Positions 8,105-16,147 of a stretch of DNA of 31,339 nt are shown here, one piece after another (positions within the stretch are counted from its first letter, which is position 1; each line of letters begins with the position of its first letter). The position numbers were made by a program, and so were the translations under genes. Below the pieces are notes generated by a model. The model saw only the letters and a list, made by a program, of their open reading frames with translations, ran no database searches and was not told where the DNA came from. Source of the stretch: an uncultured Eubacterium sp. (GTDB lineage: Bacteria; Bacillota; Clostridia; Lachnospirales; Lachnospiraceae); contig NZ_CALGRE010000021.1 in NCBI RefSeq assembly GCF_937958975.1, positions 1-31,339 on the forward strand, in the 5' to 3' direction.

Positions 8105-9901
8105 ATGAGAAAAGTTTTTAAGTGGGCATTATCATGTACGCTTGCACTTGCAATGACTGTTTCGGGAATTGTGATTGCTGACAAGGAGAGCGCGGATGTT
8201 AATGCGGCAGTAGGGGAATGGAAATTAGTCTGGAGTGATGAATTTAATGGGACATCTTTGGACACAAACACTTGGAGTTATGAAATTGGAAATGGAAACT
8301 GGGGATGGGGTAATGGAGAAGTTGAATATTATACAAACAGAACAGATAATGTAAAAGTGTCTGACGGATATTTGCAGATTATTGCAAAGAAAGAAAACTA
8401 TGGTGGGCAGAAGTTTACATCAGGACGTATTATATCGAGAGGGAAGAAGAGTTTTAAATACGGAAAGATGGAAGCGAGAATACGAGTTGAAAATGGTAAT
8501 CAGTCAGGTGTATGGCCGGCATTTTGGATGATGGGAGAAAAAGGCGGCTGGCCTGATTGTGGTGAGTTAGATATTATGGAACATGCCAATAACAGAAGTA
8601 ATGTGGGCGGATGTATTCATTGGAATCCAAACGGATTTGGTGGGGCATATGACCATTCTTATAAGGGTGGTGATTACTATTTTACTGATAATGTGAATAA
8701 TGGAATTACAGCCTGGCATACATATGGTGTTATTTGGGATGAGAAACATATAGAGTGGACTGTTGATGGTAAAACATTCCACACACAGAGATTTAACGAA
8801 GAAAATAATTATTGTTTCCAGCAGTATCAGTATTTCTTATTAAATCTTGCAATTGGAGGTACGCAGACTCCTTATACAGGAGGTCAGACAGCGCCGGATG
8901 ATTATAAGACTGCGGTTATGTATGTGGACTGGGTTAGAGTTTCACAAAAAGAAGAAGCTCCGACGACAGAATATGATGGTCCTTATGTGACAGTTACCGA
9001 GGATGCAGTAGCTTCCTATGATGGACAGTGGGGAAGCTTTTTTGGAAACGGATGGACCGGAGCAAGCGGAACGTTAACACGAAATGGCTCAACAACTGAT
9101 GGATTTACAATCAATGCAACATCTGTAGGAAACAGAGGTGACAAGGACAGCATATGGGGAATACAGGGACAGCTTTTAAATTTAAAGTATTATGCCGGAA
9201 ATACTTATAAATATCAATGTACGATTACATCAGATAAAGACAAAAAGATTTTTGTAAAAGTTGCGGATGATGCAGAAGAGGCAATTGCAGGTGGCTATGT
9301 TTACTTAAAAGCAGGAGAACCATATCATTATGAGACAGATGTGGAAATTCCAAAGGATTTTGATGGCATGATAAGTCTTAAGTTTGGAATGGGTATTGAT
9401 AATAATGGGGATGACCCGGTATCCAATGGTGAAGCTGTAAATATAAAAGTACAAAATGTATCTTTTGTGACAACAGCTACAATACCTGACCCGGACTACA
9501 TCAAAAATCAACAGACAACGGAAGCACCGACAGAAACATCAACAAAATCAGATGAAACAACAGTATTGCCGACGGACAGACCAACAAAATCTAAGAAAGT
9601 GAGCGTGCCGAAAGTGAAAGTTAAGTCGGCATCAAAGAAAAAAGCCGGCAAGAAGGTAAAAATTTCTCTTAAAAAAGTAAAAGGTGCAAAGAAATATCGG
9701 ATACAGATTTCAACATCTAAGAAATTTAAAAAAGTGCTTGTAAAGAAAACGTTCAAAAAAGCAAAATTTACAGTAAAAAGCAAGAGACTGAGAAATAAGA
9801 AAAAATTATATGTGAGAGCTAAGGCAGTTAAGATTGTAGGAGGAAAGTCCTATATAGGAAAGAAATGGTCAAGAGCTAAAAAAGTTAAAATTAAAAAATA
9901 G
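8105..9901 (+). CDS. Secreted GH16 beta-1,3-glucanase (laminarinase type)
   Basis: 598 residues from ATG 8105, which has GGAGAGG 4 bases upstream; an in-frame ATG at 8084 has no such site. The signal peptide ends near VNAAVGEW. The GH16 domain (about 33-283) carries GELDIMEH: nucleophile E154, D156 and acid/base E159. The extra Met in that motif is the laminarinase form, as opposed to lichenase. A CBM4/9-like beta-sandwich follows (about 292-460), then a Thr-rich linker, then an FN3-like tail of about 100 residues that is extremely basic (46 Lys/Arg and no Asp/Glu in the last 104). Such a tail probably holds the enzyme to anionic wall polymers. It lacks the C-terminal module of the three neighbouring enzymes. 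It has its own promoter and terminator. Confidence 0.92.
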   Translation: MRKVFKWALSCTLALAMTVSGIVIADKESADVNAAVGEWKLVWSDEFNGTSLDTNTWSYEIGNGNWGWGNGEVEYYTNRTDNVKVSDGYLQIIAKKENYGGQKFTSGRIISRGKKSFKYGKMEARIRVENGNQSGVWPAFWMMGEKGGWPDCGELDIMEHANNRSNVGGCIHWNPNGFGGAYDHSYKGGDYYFTDNVNNGITAWHTYGVIWDEKHIEWTVDGKTFHTQRFNEENNYCFQQYQYFLLNLAIGGTQTPYTGGQTAPDDYKTAVMYVDWVRVSQKEEAPTTEYDGPYVTVTEDAVASYDGQWGSFFGNGWTGASGTLTRNGSTTDGFTINATSVGNRGDKDSIWGIQGQLLNLKYYAGNTYKYQCTITSDKDKKIFVKVADDAEEAIAGGYVYLKAGEPYHYETDVEIPKDFDGMISLKFGMGIDNNGDDPVSNGEAVNIKVQNVSFVTTATIPDPDYIKNQQTTEAPTETSTKSDETTVLPTDRPTKSKKVSVPKVKVKSASKKKAGKKVKISLKKVKGAKKYRIQISTSKKFKKVLVKKTFKKAKFTVKSKRLRNKKKLYVRAKAVKIVGGKSYIGKKWSRAKKVKIKK

Positions 9902-9924
9902 CTATAGATTGAGTAAGTGAATGG

Positions 9925-9965
9925 GAAACCACGAATGAAAATATTTTCGTTCGCGGTTTCTTTTT
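9925..9965 (+). terminator. Terminator of GH16 gene
   Basis: A 17-position stem (9925-9941 with 9944-9960; one mismatch, one G-U) followed by TTTTT. Confidence 0.85.
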
Positions 9966-10093
9966 ATATTTTGCACTAAAAAAAAGAGAGCTGCTAAAAA
10001 AATGACACATACTCATAAGGAATAGAGAATGCTAAAATATTGTTAGATACTGGATAAAAAATCCATATCAATTTTTGTTGAGAGGTAGAGAGA

Positions 10094-12739
10094 ATGATGA
10101 GTAACAAAAGGATGAAAAAAGTATTTGCGTACATACTTTGTTTATGTATGCTTGTATCCGGAATTTATATTTCTGATACAAAAAACGTGAGTGCAGCCAC
10201 GACTACAAGCATTTATTTTTTAAATACGGGGAATTGGTCTGTAGTAAATGCTTATGTATATGGCTCGGCAGGTGAGGCTTTGGGAGGCTGGCCCGGAAAA
10301 ACGGCTGAAAATATAGGGAATCAGTGGTGGAAAATTGATGTTCCGGCAGATGCTTCTTCTACGCCATTTAATATTATTTTGACAAACAGTGATGAGTCAG
10401 GAAGAACTGAGAATTACATATCGGACAGGACTAACGTATATTTAACAACTGTTACAGATGCGAAATATTCTTCAGCAGGGGAAGCTGAGAAAGCTATGGG
10501 TATTTCCGGTGGAGAACAGGAGACGGAAACAAGCGGCAGTGGTTCCGGTAATACAGATTTGAATTATGAAGTTGATTTAAATGGAGCGGGTGCAAGTCTT
10601 CCTTATACAGTATATGAGGCAGAGGAAGCGGTAACGAATGCCAAGGTGCTTTCTAAAAGCAGAACATACCGTACAGATATTCAGTCAGAGGCAAGTGGAC
10701 GTCAGGCTGTTAAGTTGGTAAATACAGGGGATTTTGTTGAATTTACATTGGACAAAGCGGCAAACGCTATGGTTGTCAGATATTGCATGCCTGACAATTC
10801 AGACGGTTCAGGAATCAATGCAAGCCTGAGTATGTATGTAGGTGGAGTAAAGAAACAGGATTTAAGCCTGACGTCAAAATATGCATGGATTTATGGAGGA
10901 TATCCATATAGCAATTCACCGTCTGAGGGAAAGGCTCATCGTTTTTTTGATGAGTCCAGAGTATTTTTTACGGATGGTACTTTAGCAAAGGGAACAAAAA
11001 TTAAATTACAGAAAGATAGTAAAGATACCGCAGGATATTATATTATAGATTTTATTGAATGTGAATTGGTTGAGAATGCAAAAATTAAGCCGGCCGGCAG
11101 TCTTTCTATTACAGATTATGGCGCTGTAGCTGGCGATGGGAATGATGATTATACAGCTATTGTAAATTGTATAGCGGCGGCAAAGAGTCAGGGAAAAGAG
11201 GTTTGGATTCCGGAAGGAACTTTTGAATTGAAAGAAAAGAGAATCATTGAAGTAAATGGTGTGACAATCAGAGGTGCAGGCATGTGGTACTCCAACCTTG
11301 TTGGCGCCGGTGCGGCATTCGGTTATACCGGAACATGTAAGTTTTATGACTTTGCGATGACAGGTACAGCTACGGTGAGAAAAGATGCGGAGGATTTGGC
11401 AGGTTTTGAGGGAAAAGGAAATGCTGAAAATGTTACAATCCAGAATGTTTGGATGGAACATATGAAGGTTGGCATTTGGAGTTACCAGACAACAAATCTT
11501 GTAGTTCAGGGATGTAGAATTAGAAACACATATGCTGATGGAATTAATTTGTGTTCGTCAACGAATAATGCAACTGTGAGAAATAATAGTTTTAGAAATA
11601 CAGGGGACGATTGTATTGCTATTTGGCCTTGGCAGGGAGATTCCTGCAATAATACAATAGAGTATAATACAGTGCAGTGTCCAAACTTGGCAAATGGTAT
11701 TGCGGTATATGGAGGTTCCGGAAATATTGTACAGTATAACAGTGTTTATGATACAATCAATAATGGTTCCGGTATATGTATTGGAACAGATTATGATACG
11801 CCAAAGGGATTTTCAGGAACAACAACCGTAAAAGGAAATGTTCTTGTAAGATGTGGTTCTTTACATACGGATTATAATTATCCGGTTGGAGCAATCTGGG
11901 TATGGGCAACAAAAAGTCCGATGACAGCTACATTTAATGTTACAGAAAATACATTATATGACTGTTCTTATGAGGGAGTGTTGATTGATGGTTATAATAC
12001 TGTTTCCGGATTAACTATAAAGGATACAAATATTTATGGGGCGACGGATGGTATTTATGCAAAAGGTAATTCCAGCGTTTCGGCTGCTTTTGAGAATGTA
12101 GGGGTTGCTGAGTACAGCGGAAAATTAATTCATAATGAATTATCCGGTGCTACATTGAGTACAATTGGAAAAGGAGTATATCAGACAACGATTCCGGAAC
12201 CGACAAAACCGGTTACAAGTTCAGTGAAAATTGACGTAAATGGTTATCAGATTAGTATGAAAGCAGAAGGTATAAGAACTTTATATACTGTAGATAATCC
12301 GAAGGATGAAGTAAATAGTATTGGATTAATATATGGATTGGCAGGCTCGGTGACAGAGGACGATATGGTTTGCGATAGTACAAACAGCAATGTATTTAAT
12401 CATGATGCAACTGAGCAGGGCAAATCAGATTATAATTTAGGAAAGAAAGACAGCACTACAACCTATGTTATGACAATGCAGTTTAACACAGATTCTGTTG
12501 CATATCTGAGTACACAGTTTTATGTGAGAGCTTATGCAAAATTAAAAGATGGAACATATGTATACGGTGACGTTCATGACTGCTGTGTATATGATGTGGC
12601 AGATTGGCTTTATCAGAATGCAAACTCAAGTAATGCAAGTGCACATGATTATTTGTATAATAAAATTTTAAAAAAGGTATCACCGGACTATAAAGCAGTT
12701 AATTATGAGTGGGGAAATACAATTGTTCCGGTAAAGTAA
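10094..12739 (+). CDS. Secreted GH87-type alpha-1,3-glucanase
   Basis: 881 residues; AGAGGTAGAGAG precedes ATG 10094 (ATG 10097 is also possible). The signal peptide ends near VSAATTT. Domains: a CBM26-like starch/alpha-glucan binding module (about 36-135; IYFLNTGNWSVVNAYVYG, WPGK); a Ser/Gly linker; a CBM6/35-like module (about 168-329); a right-handed beta-helix catalytic domain (about 333-690); and the terminal module shared with the two GH18 proteins (709-881). The helix carries YADGIN with D482 and NTGDD with D505 and D506; the 23/24-residue spacing equals that of the three catalytic aspartates of characterised GH87 alpha-1,3-glucanases, as I remember them. Alternatives are another beta-helix lyase or GH28/GH55-like enzyme, but the DGIN...GDD pattern and domain set favour GH87. 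It would hydrolyse alpha-1,3-glucan outside the cell. Confidence 0.82.
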   Translation: MMSNKRMKKVFAYILCLCMLVSGIYISDTKNVSAATTTSIYFLNTGNWSVVNAYVYGSAGEALGGWPGKTAENIGNQWWKIDVPADASSTPFNIILTNSDESGRTENYISDRTNVYLTTVTDAKYSSAGEAEKAMGISGGEQETETSGSGSGNTDLNYEVDLNGAGASLPYTVYEAEEAVTNAKVLSKSRTYRTDIQSEASGRQAVKLVNTGDFVEFTLDKAANAMVVRYCMPDNSDGSGINASLSMYVGGVKKQDLSLTSKYAWIYGGYPYSNSPSEGKAHRFFDESRVFFTDGTLAKGTKIKLQKDSKDTAGYYIIDFIECELVENAKIKPAGSLSITDYGAVAGDGNDDYTAIVNCIAAAKSQGKEVWIPEGTFELKEKRIIEVNGVTIRGAGMWYSNLVGAGAAFGYTGTCKFYDFAMTGTATVRKDAEDLAGFEGKGNAENVTIQNVWMEHMKVGIWSYQTTNLVVQGCRIRNTYADGINLCSSTNNATVRNNSFRNTGDDCIAIWPWQGDSCNNTIEYNTVQCPNLANGIAVYGGSGNIVQYNSVYDTINNGSGICIGTDYDTPKGFSGTTTVKGNVLVRCGSLHTDYNYPVGAIWVWATKSPMTATFNVTENTLYDCSYEGVLIDGYNTVSGLTIKDTNIYGATDGIYAKGNSSVSAAFENVGVAEYSGKLIHNELSGATLSTIGKGVYQTTIPEPTKPVTSSVKIDVNGYQISMKAEGIRTLYTVDNPKDEVNSIGLIYGLAGSVTEDDMVCDSTNSNVFNHDATEQGKSDYNLGKKDSTTTYVMTMQFNTDSVAYLSTQFYVRAYAKLKDGTYVYGDVHDCCVYDVADWLYQNANSSNASAHDYLYNKILKKVSPDYKAVNYEWGNTIVPVK

Positions 12740-12762
12740 GGTTTTATTCTGTAACTATAGTG

Positions 12763-12771
12763 TGTTATAAT
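12763..12771 (+). promoter_or_regulatory. Extended -10 promoter of mscL
   Basis: TGTTATAAT is a perfect extended -10 element, about 60 bases before the mscL start. No good -35 is seen, as is usual with extended -10 promoters. Confidence 0.6.
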
Positions 12772-12831
12772 ACGTTTATGACAAAATCACTGTTCACAGT
12801 AAGGAGTTATTAAAATACGGGAGATAAGATT

Positions 12832-13278
12832 ATGTTAAAAGAATTTAAAGAATTTGCACTAAAGGGCAATATGATTGATTTAGCAGTTGGTGTTATTATT
12901 GGTGGGGCATTTAATTCACTGGTAACCTCATTAGTGGATAATGTTATTATGCCGCTTATCAGTATTCTTACCGGAAGAATTGATTTCAGCAATCTGTTTA
13001 TCGCCTTGGATGGCAGACATTATTCCACATTAAAACGGGCACAGGAAGCTGGTGCAGCCACGCTGAATTATGGAACATTTATTACAGGGCTTCTGAATTT
13101 TATAATTATGGCTTTTGTAGTATTTTTGCTTGTTAAGGTAATGAATAGAATTAGAACAAGAAATAGAGTACTGTCAGCGCCTACCACAAAGGTTTGCCCA
13201 CATTGTAAATCTGAAGTACATATTGATGCAGACAGATGTCCACACTGTACAAGTGAATTAGAGAAATCAAAAAGATAA
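12832..13278 (+). CDS. mscL: Large-conductance mechanosensitive channel MscL with zinc-ribbon tail
   Basis: 148 residues. The N-terminus (MLKEFKEFALKGNMIDLAVGVIIGGAFNSLV) is the classic MscL amphipathic helix plus TM1, and GTFITGLLNFIIMAFVVFLLVKVMNRI is TM2. The homopentameric channel opens under membrane tension to release solutes on osmotic downshock. After TM2 the tail carries CPHCKSEV and CPHCTSEL, a four-Cys zinc ribbon in place of the usual plain helical bundle; as I recall, similar tails occur in other Firmicutes MscL. It has its own promoter and terminator and is unrelated in function to its neighbours. Confidence 0.95.
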   Translation: MLKEFKEFALKGNMIDLAVGVIIGGAFNSLVTSLVDNVIMPLISILTGRIDFSNLFIALDGRHYSTLKRAQEAGAATLNYGTFITGLLNFIIMAFVVFLLVKVMNRIRTRNRVLSAPTTKVCPHCKSEVHIDADRCPHCTSELEKSKR

Positions 13279-13291
13279 TATTAGTAAAAAT

Positions 13292-13330
13292 AAGAGTTTC
13301 AGTTTAATAAATGCTGGAACTCTTCAATTT
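13292..13330 (+). terminator. Terminator of mscL
   Basis: AAGAGTTTCAG (13292-13302) pairs with CTGGAACTCTT (13314-13324), 11 bp with one G-U, then CAATTTT. The T tract is modest, so some read-through into the response regulator gene is possible. Confidence 0.6.
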
Positions 13331-13346
13331 TAGAAAGGATAATAGG

Positions 13347-14024
13347 ATGCAGAGTAAATATAAAATTTTAATTGTGGAAGATGATAATACAATTGCGGAA
13401 AAGATAAAAGGTCATTTAGAGAAATGGGCATATGATGTTTATATAGCAGAAAATTTTAGCGATATTTTAAAAGAAGTTTCAGACTTTTCTCCGGATTTAA
13501 TTTTGTTGGATATTACTTTGCCTTATTATAATGGATTTTATTGGTGTACAGAGATTAGGAAATTATTTAAAATTCCAATAATATTTATATCGTCTGCCAA
13601 TGATAATATGAATATTATTATGGCAATGGATATGGGAGGAGATGACTTTATTGCAAAACCTTTTGACTTAACTGTTTTAACAGCAAAAGTAGGAGCAATC
13701 ATCAGGAGAAGTTATTCGTATGCCGGTCAGGTCAATGTGATTGAGAAGGATGGAGCAATTTTAAACTTGCTGGATGGTACATTATCATACAATGGACAGA
13801 AGGCGGAGTTTTCAAAAAATGAATTTCAGATACTCGCACTATTGATGGAAAATGAGGGCAGTGTTGTGAGTCGTGATACCATAATGATGAACTTGTGGGA
13901 TAGTGACAATTTTATTGATGATAATACATTGACAGTAAATGTAACAAGGATTCGGAAAAAACTAAAAGATATAGGACTGGAAGATTTTGTAAAGACGAAA
14001 AAAGGAATAGGATATATGATATAG
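13347..14024 (+). CDS. bceR: OmpR-family response regulator, BceR-like
   Basis: 225 residues from ATG 13347, supported by AGAAAGG 8 bases upstream; the longer reading from 13311 starts inside the mscL terminator. The receiver domain has the acidic pair near E11/D12, phosphoacceptor D55 (LILLDITLP) and K104 (AKPF). The string PYYNGFYWCTEIR after the phosphorylation site is characteristic of BceR-type regulators. The output domain is an OmpR winged helix (FSKNEFQILALLM, NVTRIRKKL, KGIGYMI). It should activate the bceAB-like operon at 21008 through the TNACA-N4-TGTAA box found there. Unusually, its kinase is not adjacent but 2.9 kb downstream. Confidence 0.85.
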   Translation: MQSKYKILIVEDDNTIAEKIKGHLEKWAYDVYIAENFSDILKEVSDFSPDLILLDITLPYYNGFYWCTEIRKLFKIPIIFISSANDNMNIIMAMDMGGDDFIAKPFDLTVLTAKVGAIIRRSYSYAGQVNVIEKDGAILNLLDGTLSYNGQKAEFSKNEFQILALLMENEGSVVSRDTIMMNLWDSDNFIDDNTLTVNVTRIRKKLKDIGLEDFVKTKKGIGYMI

Positions 14025-14101
14025 AGTTTGTGAATTGCAACGAATACAAAACAGGATATTGTAAATACTAAAGAAAAATAGAGTAAAACAGGGAGTAAGT
14101 C

Positions 14102-14533
14102 ATGAATGAGGATAGTATAAATCTACTAAAAGAATGTAATTCGGGTTGTAAAATGGCAATCGAAAGTATGGAACGAGTGGAAAAAAATCTTGCGGATAAT
14201 GAAATGAAAAGTATTATAGATGAGTATAAGGACAAGCATTGTCAGATAAAAGCACAGACGTATCATTTGTTAAAAAAGGATGGGGAAGATGGAAAAGACC
14301 CTAATCCAATGGCAGCAGCAATGTCTAAAATTACTACTGAAGTCAAGATGTCATTTATGGGTGACAGCCATCAGGCAGCAAAACTGATGATGGATGGCTG
14401 TAATATGGGAATACAATCTATATGTGAGCATGAAAATGATTGTCGCAATGCGGACGAGACAGCAAAAGAGGTTGCACATAATTTAGTAAAAATAGAAAAA
14501 GAGGTTATGGGTAAAATGGAAAAATTCCTGTGA
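14102..14533 (+). CDS. Unrecognised small helical protein
   Basis: 143 residues, GGGAG before the ATG, 77 bases after the response regulator and possibly co-transcribed with it. There is no signal peptide or membrane segment. The sequence is predicted almost entirely helical, with regularly spaced Glu, His, Met and Cys (KECNSGCKM, DKHCQIKAQTYH, MMDGCNMGIQSICEHENDC), so a four-helix-bundle, ferritin-like or metal-binding fold is conceivable. I do not recognise the family and assign no function. Confidence 0.7.
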   Translation: MNEDSINLLKECNSGCKMAIESMERVEKNLADNEMKSIIDEYKDKHCQIKAQTYHLLKKDGEDGKDPNPMAAAMSKITTEVKMSFMGDSHQAAKLMMDGCNMGIQSICEHENDCRNADETAKEVAHNLVKIEKEVMGKMEKFL

Positions 14534-14558
14534 TGAGAAGAGATATAATGTAAAAAAT

Positions 14559-14601
14559 GTTCCCTCAGATGTTAGATAGCTTCGTTTAAGTCTGAGGGAA
14601 C
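14559..14601. repeat. Perfect 11-bp inverted repeat
   Basis: GTTCCCTCAGA (14559-14569) pairs perfectly with TCTGAGGGAAC (14591-14601) across a 21-base loop. It lies 25 bases after the preceding stop codon. It has no T tail, so it is a weak terminator at best; it may be an mRNA-stabilising hairpin or a protein site. Confidence 0.5.
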
Positions 14602-14797
14602 TAGAGCAGTTCTTTATGCAATTGGGAATGTATTTAGTTGAGCATACTTGATGACTTACAATATATCTTATTTACATATCAATATAACGATAATGAGTAT
14701 TCAAGTGAAAAGAAAAGCATCAATAAAAGATGAAGATGCAAGTGTTGTTTATAATGATTCATAAATTATTTTTAGACAGTGAATAATTTTACATAAG

Positions 14798-14830
14798 AAA
14801 AGGGTTAATTTTATAATTTAACCCTTTTTT
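14798..14830 (+). terminator. Intrinsic terminator
   Basis: AAAAGGGTTAA (14798-14808) pairs perfectly with TTAACCCTTTT (14818-14828), followed by more T. It ends transcription from the gene at 14102-14533 or from within the gap, so the lipoprotein genes downstream need their own promoter. Confidence 0.75.
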
Positions 14831-14970
14831 ATTTATGGAAAATACTTTGAGCAGGGAAAGACAGCTGTCCTATATTACTCCAGGTGGGGAAAACGGAAAA
14901 AACAGATGACAGAGTTATATCATATGCGTATAATGAAAGTGAATTGAAAACTTACAAGGAGGTATTTTTA

Positions 14971-15465
14971 ATGAAAAGAGTATATATTTTATTTTTTATC
15001 TTATGTATTTTTATCACAGGGTGCAGTAATAAAGATGAATATAGCAATTGGGTTAAAGTGGATGTTCCAGATGTAGGTACATTGAAAATTCCAAGTGAGT
15101 GGAGATTTGAGGTTCAGGGAGATTACTGCATGTTAACGGACAAAGAAAGTGATGATATTAAATTTATAGGATATAATACGCAGGACTTTAATATGAAGAG
15201 AGATATTCAATTTAATATAAATAACTATGAGGTTTATTTAGAGAATCGCGATGATTCGGATTTTGGAGAAGTTTATGGGGGGTTATCAACCGGGGTCATT
15301 TATGGTAAGAAACCGATTACTATAAATGGAATAGAAAAAGAACAATACTTTATATATATGGGAACTGGCAGCCATGATAAAGATATGGAATTAATATCGG
15401 TGAACAAGGATGAATTTGATGATGAATTTATTGAAAAAATGGCTAAAGGCATGAATGAACCATAA
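14971..15465 (+). CDS. Putative lipoprotein, unknown function
   Basis: 164 residues from ATG 14971, which has AAGGAGGT 7 bases upstream. The N-terminus MKRVYILFFILCIFITGCS is a lipoprotein signal with lipobox ITGC, so C18 would be lipidated and the protein held on the outer face of the membrane. The mature part contains VKVDVPDVGTLKIPSEWRF and a mixed beta/alpha pattern that looks like a compact sensor or binding domain of the PsbP/DUF-type fold. That resemblance is loose. It is the first of a short AT-rich run of unrecognised genes lying between the Bce regulator and kinase. Confidence 0.75.
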   Translation: MKRVYILFFILCIFITGCSNKDEYSNWVKVDVPDVGTLKIPSEWRFEVQGDYCMLTDKESDDIKFIGYNTQDFNMKRDIQFNINNYEVYLENRDDSDFGEVYGGLSTGVIYGKKPITINGIEKEQYFIYMGTGSHDKDMELISVNKDEFDDEFIEKMAKGMNEP

Positions 15466-15632
15466 AAAGTTTGTTTTGAATACAATATGCCGGATGCCTG
15501 TAATAATAAATGAATATAAATTAAAGGTTTTTTGAAGATACATATGATTTCAGATGTAGAGTATTATAAAGTGTTTTACTATACAGGAGATAAGGCAAAT
15601 ACCCAAAAGGAAAGAACAAGGAGAGTTTTGTT

Positions 15633-16043
15633 GTGAAAAAAACATTGTATGTTATGTTGCTTATGATATTACTAACTGCATGTGATTCTAAAGATAGTGA
15701 AATTTTAGAAGGGTATAATGCCTGTGAAGAATATTATAGTGATGGATTTCAAGACTATGTAGATTATTGTAAGTATTTTTATCGTGAAAGTGATGACGAA
15801 AAATTTAAACAAAGTGTACACTATTCAATTGTAACAAAAGAGAATATAGATGAAATAAAAAAATATTTTAGTGAGTTTCCCTACGAATATATGGAGGATT
15901 GCAGTAAATATGATTTTGAGATTAATGATATTAACGAGGGCGATTACTATTGTCTGAAAGAAAATTCAAGTGAGGAAAATTATAGTATATTTTTATTTGA
16001 AGTGAAGAATCATATATTGTATTATATACACTATAATGTTTAA
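15633..16043 (+). CDS. Putative small lipoprotein, unknown function
   Basis: 136 residues from a GTG at 15633, with AAGGAG 9 bases upstream. The N-terminus MKKTLYVMLLMILLTACDS has lipobox LTAC, with C17 as the lipidation site. The mature region is acidic and rich in Tyr and Asp/Glu (EEYYSDGFQDYVDYCKYFY, SEENYSIFLFEVKNHILYY). No known family is evident. It ends at a terminator (16080-16119) and may be expressed with the lipoprotein upstream, 167 bases away. Confidence 0.7.
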   Translation: MKKTLYVMLLMILLTACDSKDSEILEGYNACEEYYSDGFQDYVDYCKYFYRESDDEKFKQSVHYSIVTKENIDEIKKYFSEFPYEYMEDCSKYDFEINDINEGDYYCLKENSSEENYSIFLFEVKNHILYYIHYNV

Positions 16044-16079
16044 ATTATTAAAAAAATCATTAGGAGTGTTTAAAATATT

Positions 16080-16119
16080 CAAGGCACTGTTTTCTTTTAT
16101 ATACAGTGTCTTGTTTTTT
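16080..16119 (+). terminator. Terminator after small lipoprotein gene
   Basis: CAAGGCACTGT (16080-16090) pairs with ACAGTGTCTTG (16103-16113), one G-U, then six T. It overlaps the longer possible reading of the next gene (GTG 16106) and so argues for that gene's later start. Confidence 0.85.
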
Positions 16120-16147
16120 AAAAAGAAACATTTATTTGAGGTGCGCT

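Larger units (their letters stand above)
14534..14970. other. Gene-poor AT-rich gap of 437 bases
   Basis: It contains an 11-bp inverted repeat (14559-14601), an isolated 23-codon ORF at 14693-14764 with no ribosome site (probably chance or a remnant), and a terminator at 14798-14830. In-frame codons upstream of the lipoprotein start (from 14884) lack a ribosome site and are not counted as coding. Confidence 0.6.

Noticed and set aside
11006..11461. 151-codon minus-strand frame inside the GH87 gene
   Set aside because: It overlaps a continuous catalytic domain on the plus strand, has no recognisable family motif and is best explained as a shadow frame.
14693..14764. 23-codon ORF in the gap before the first lipoprotein
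   Set aside because: No ribosome site and no similarity I can recognise; chance ORF or remnant.
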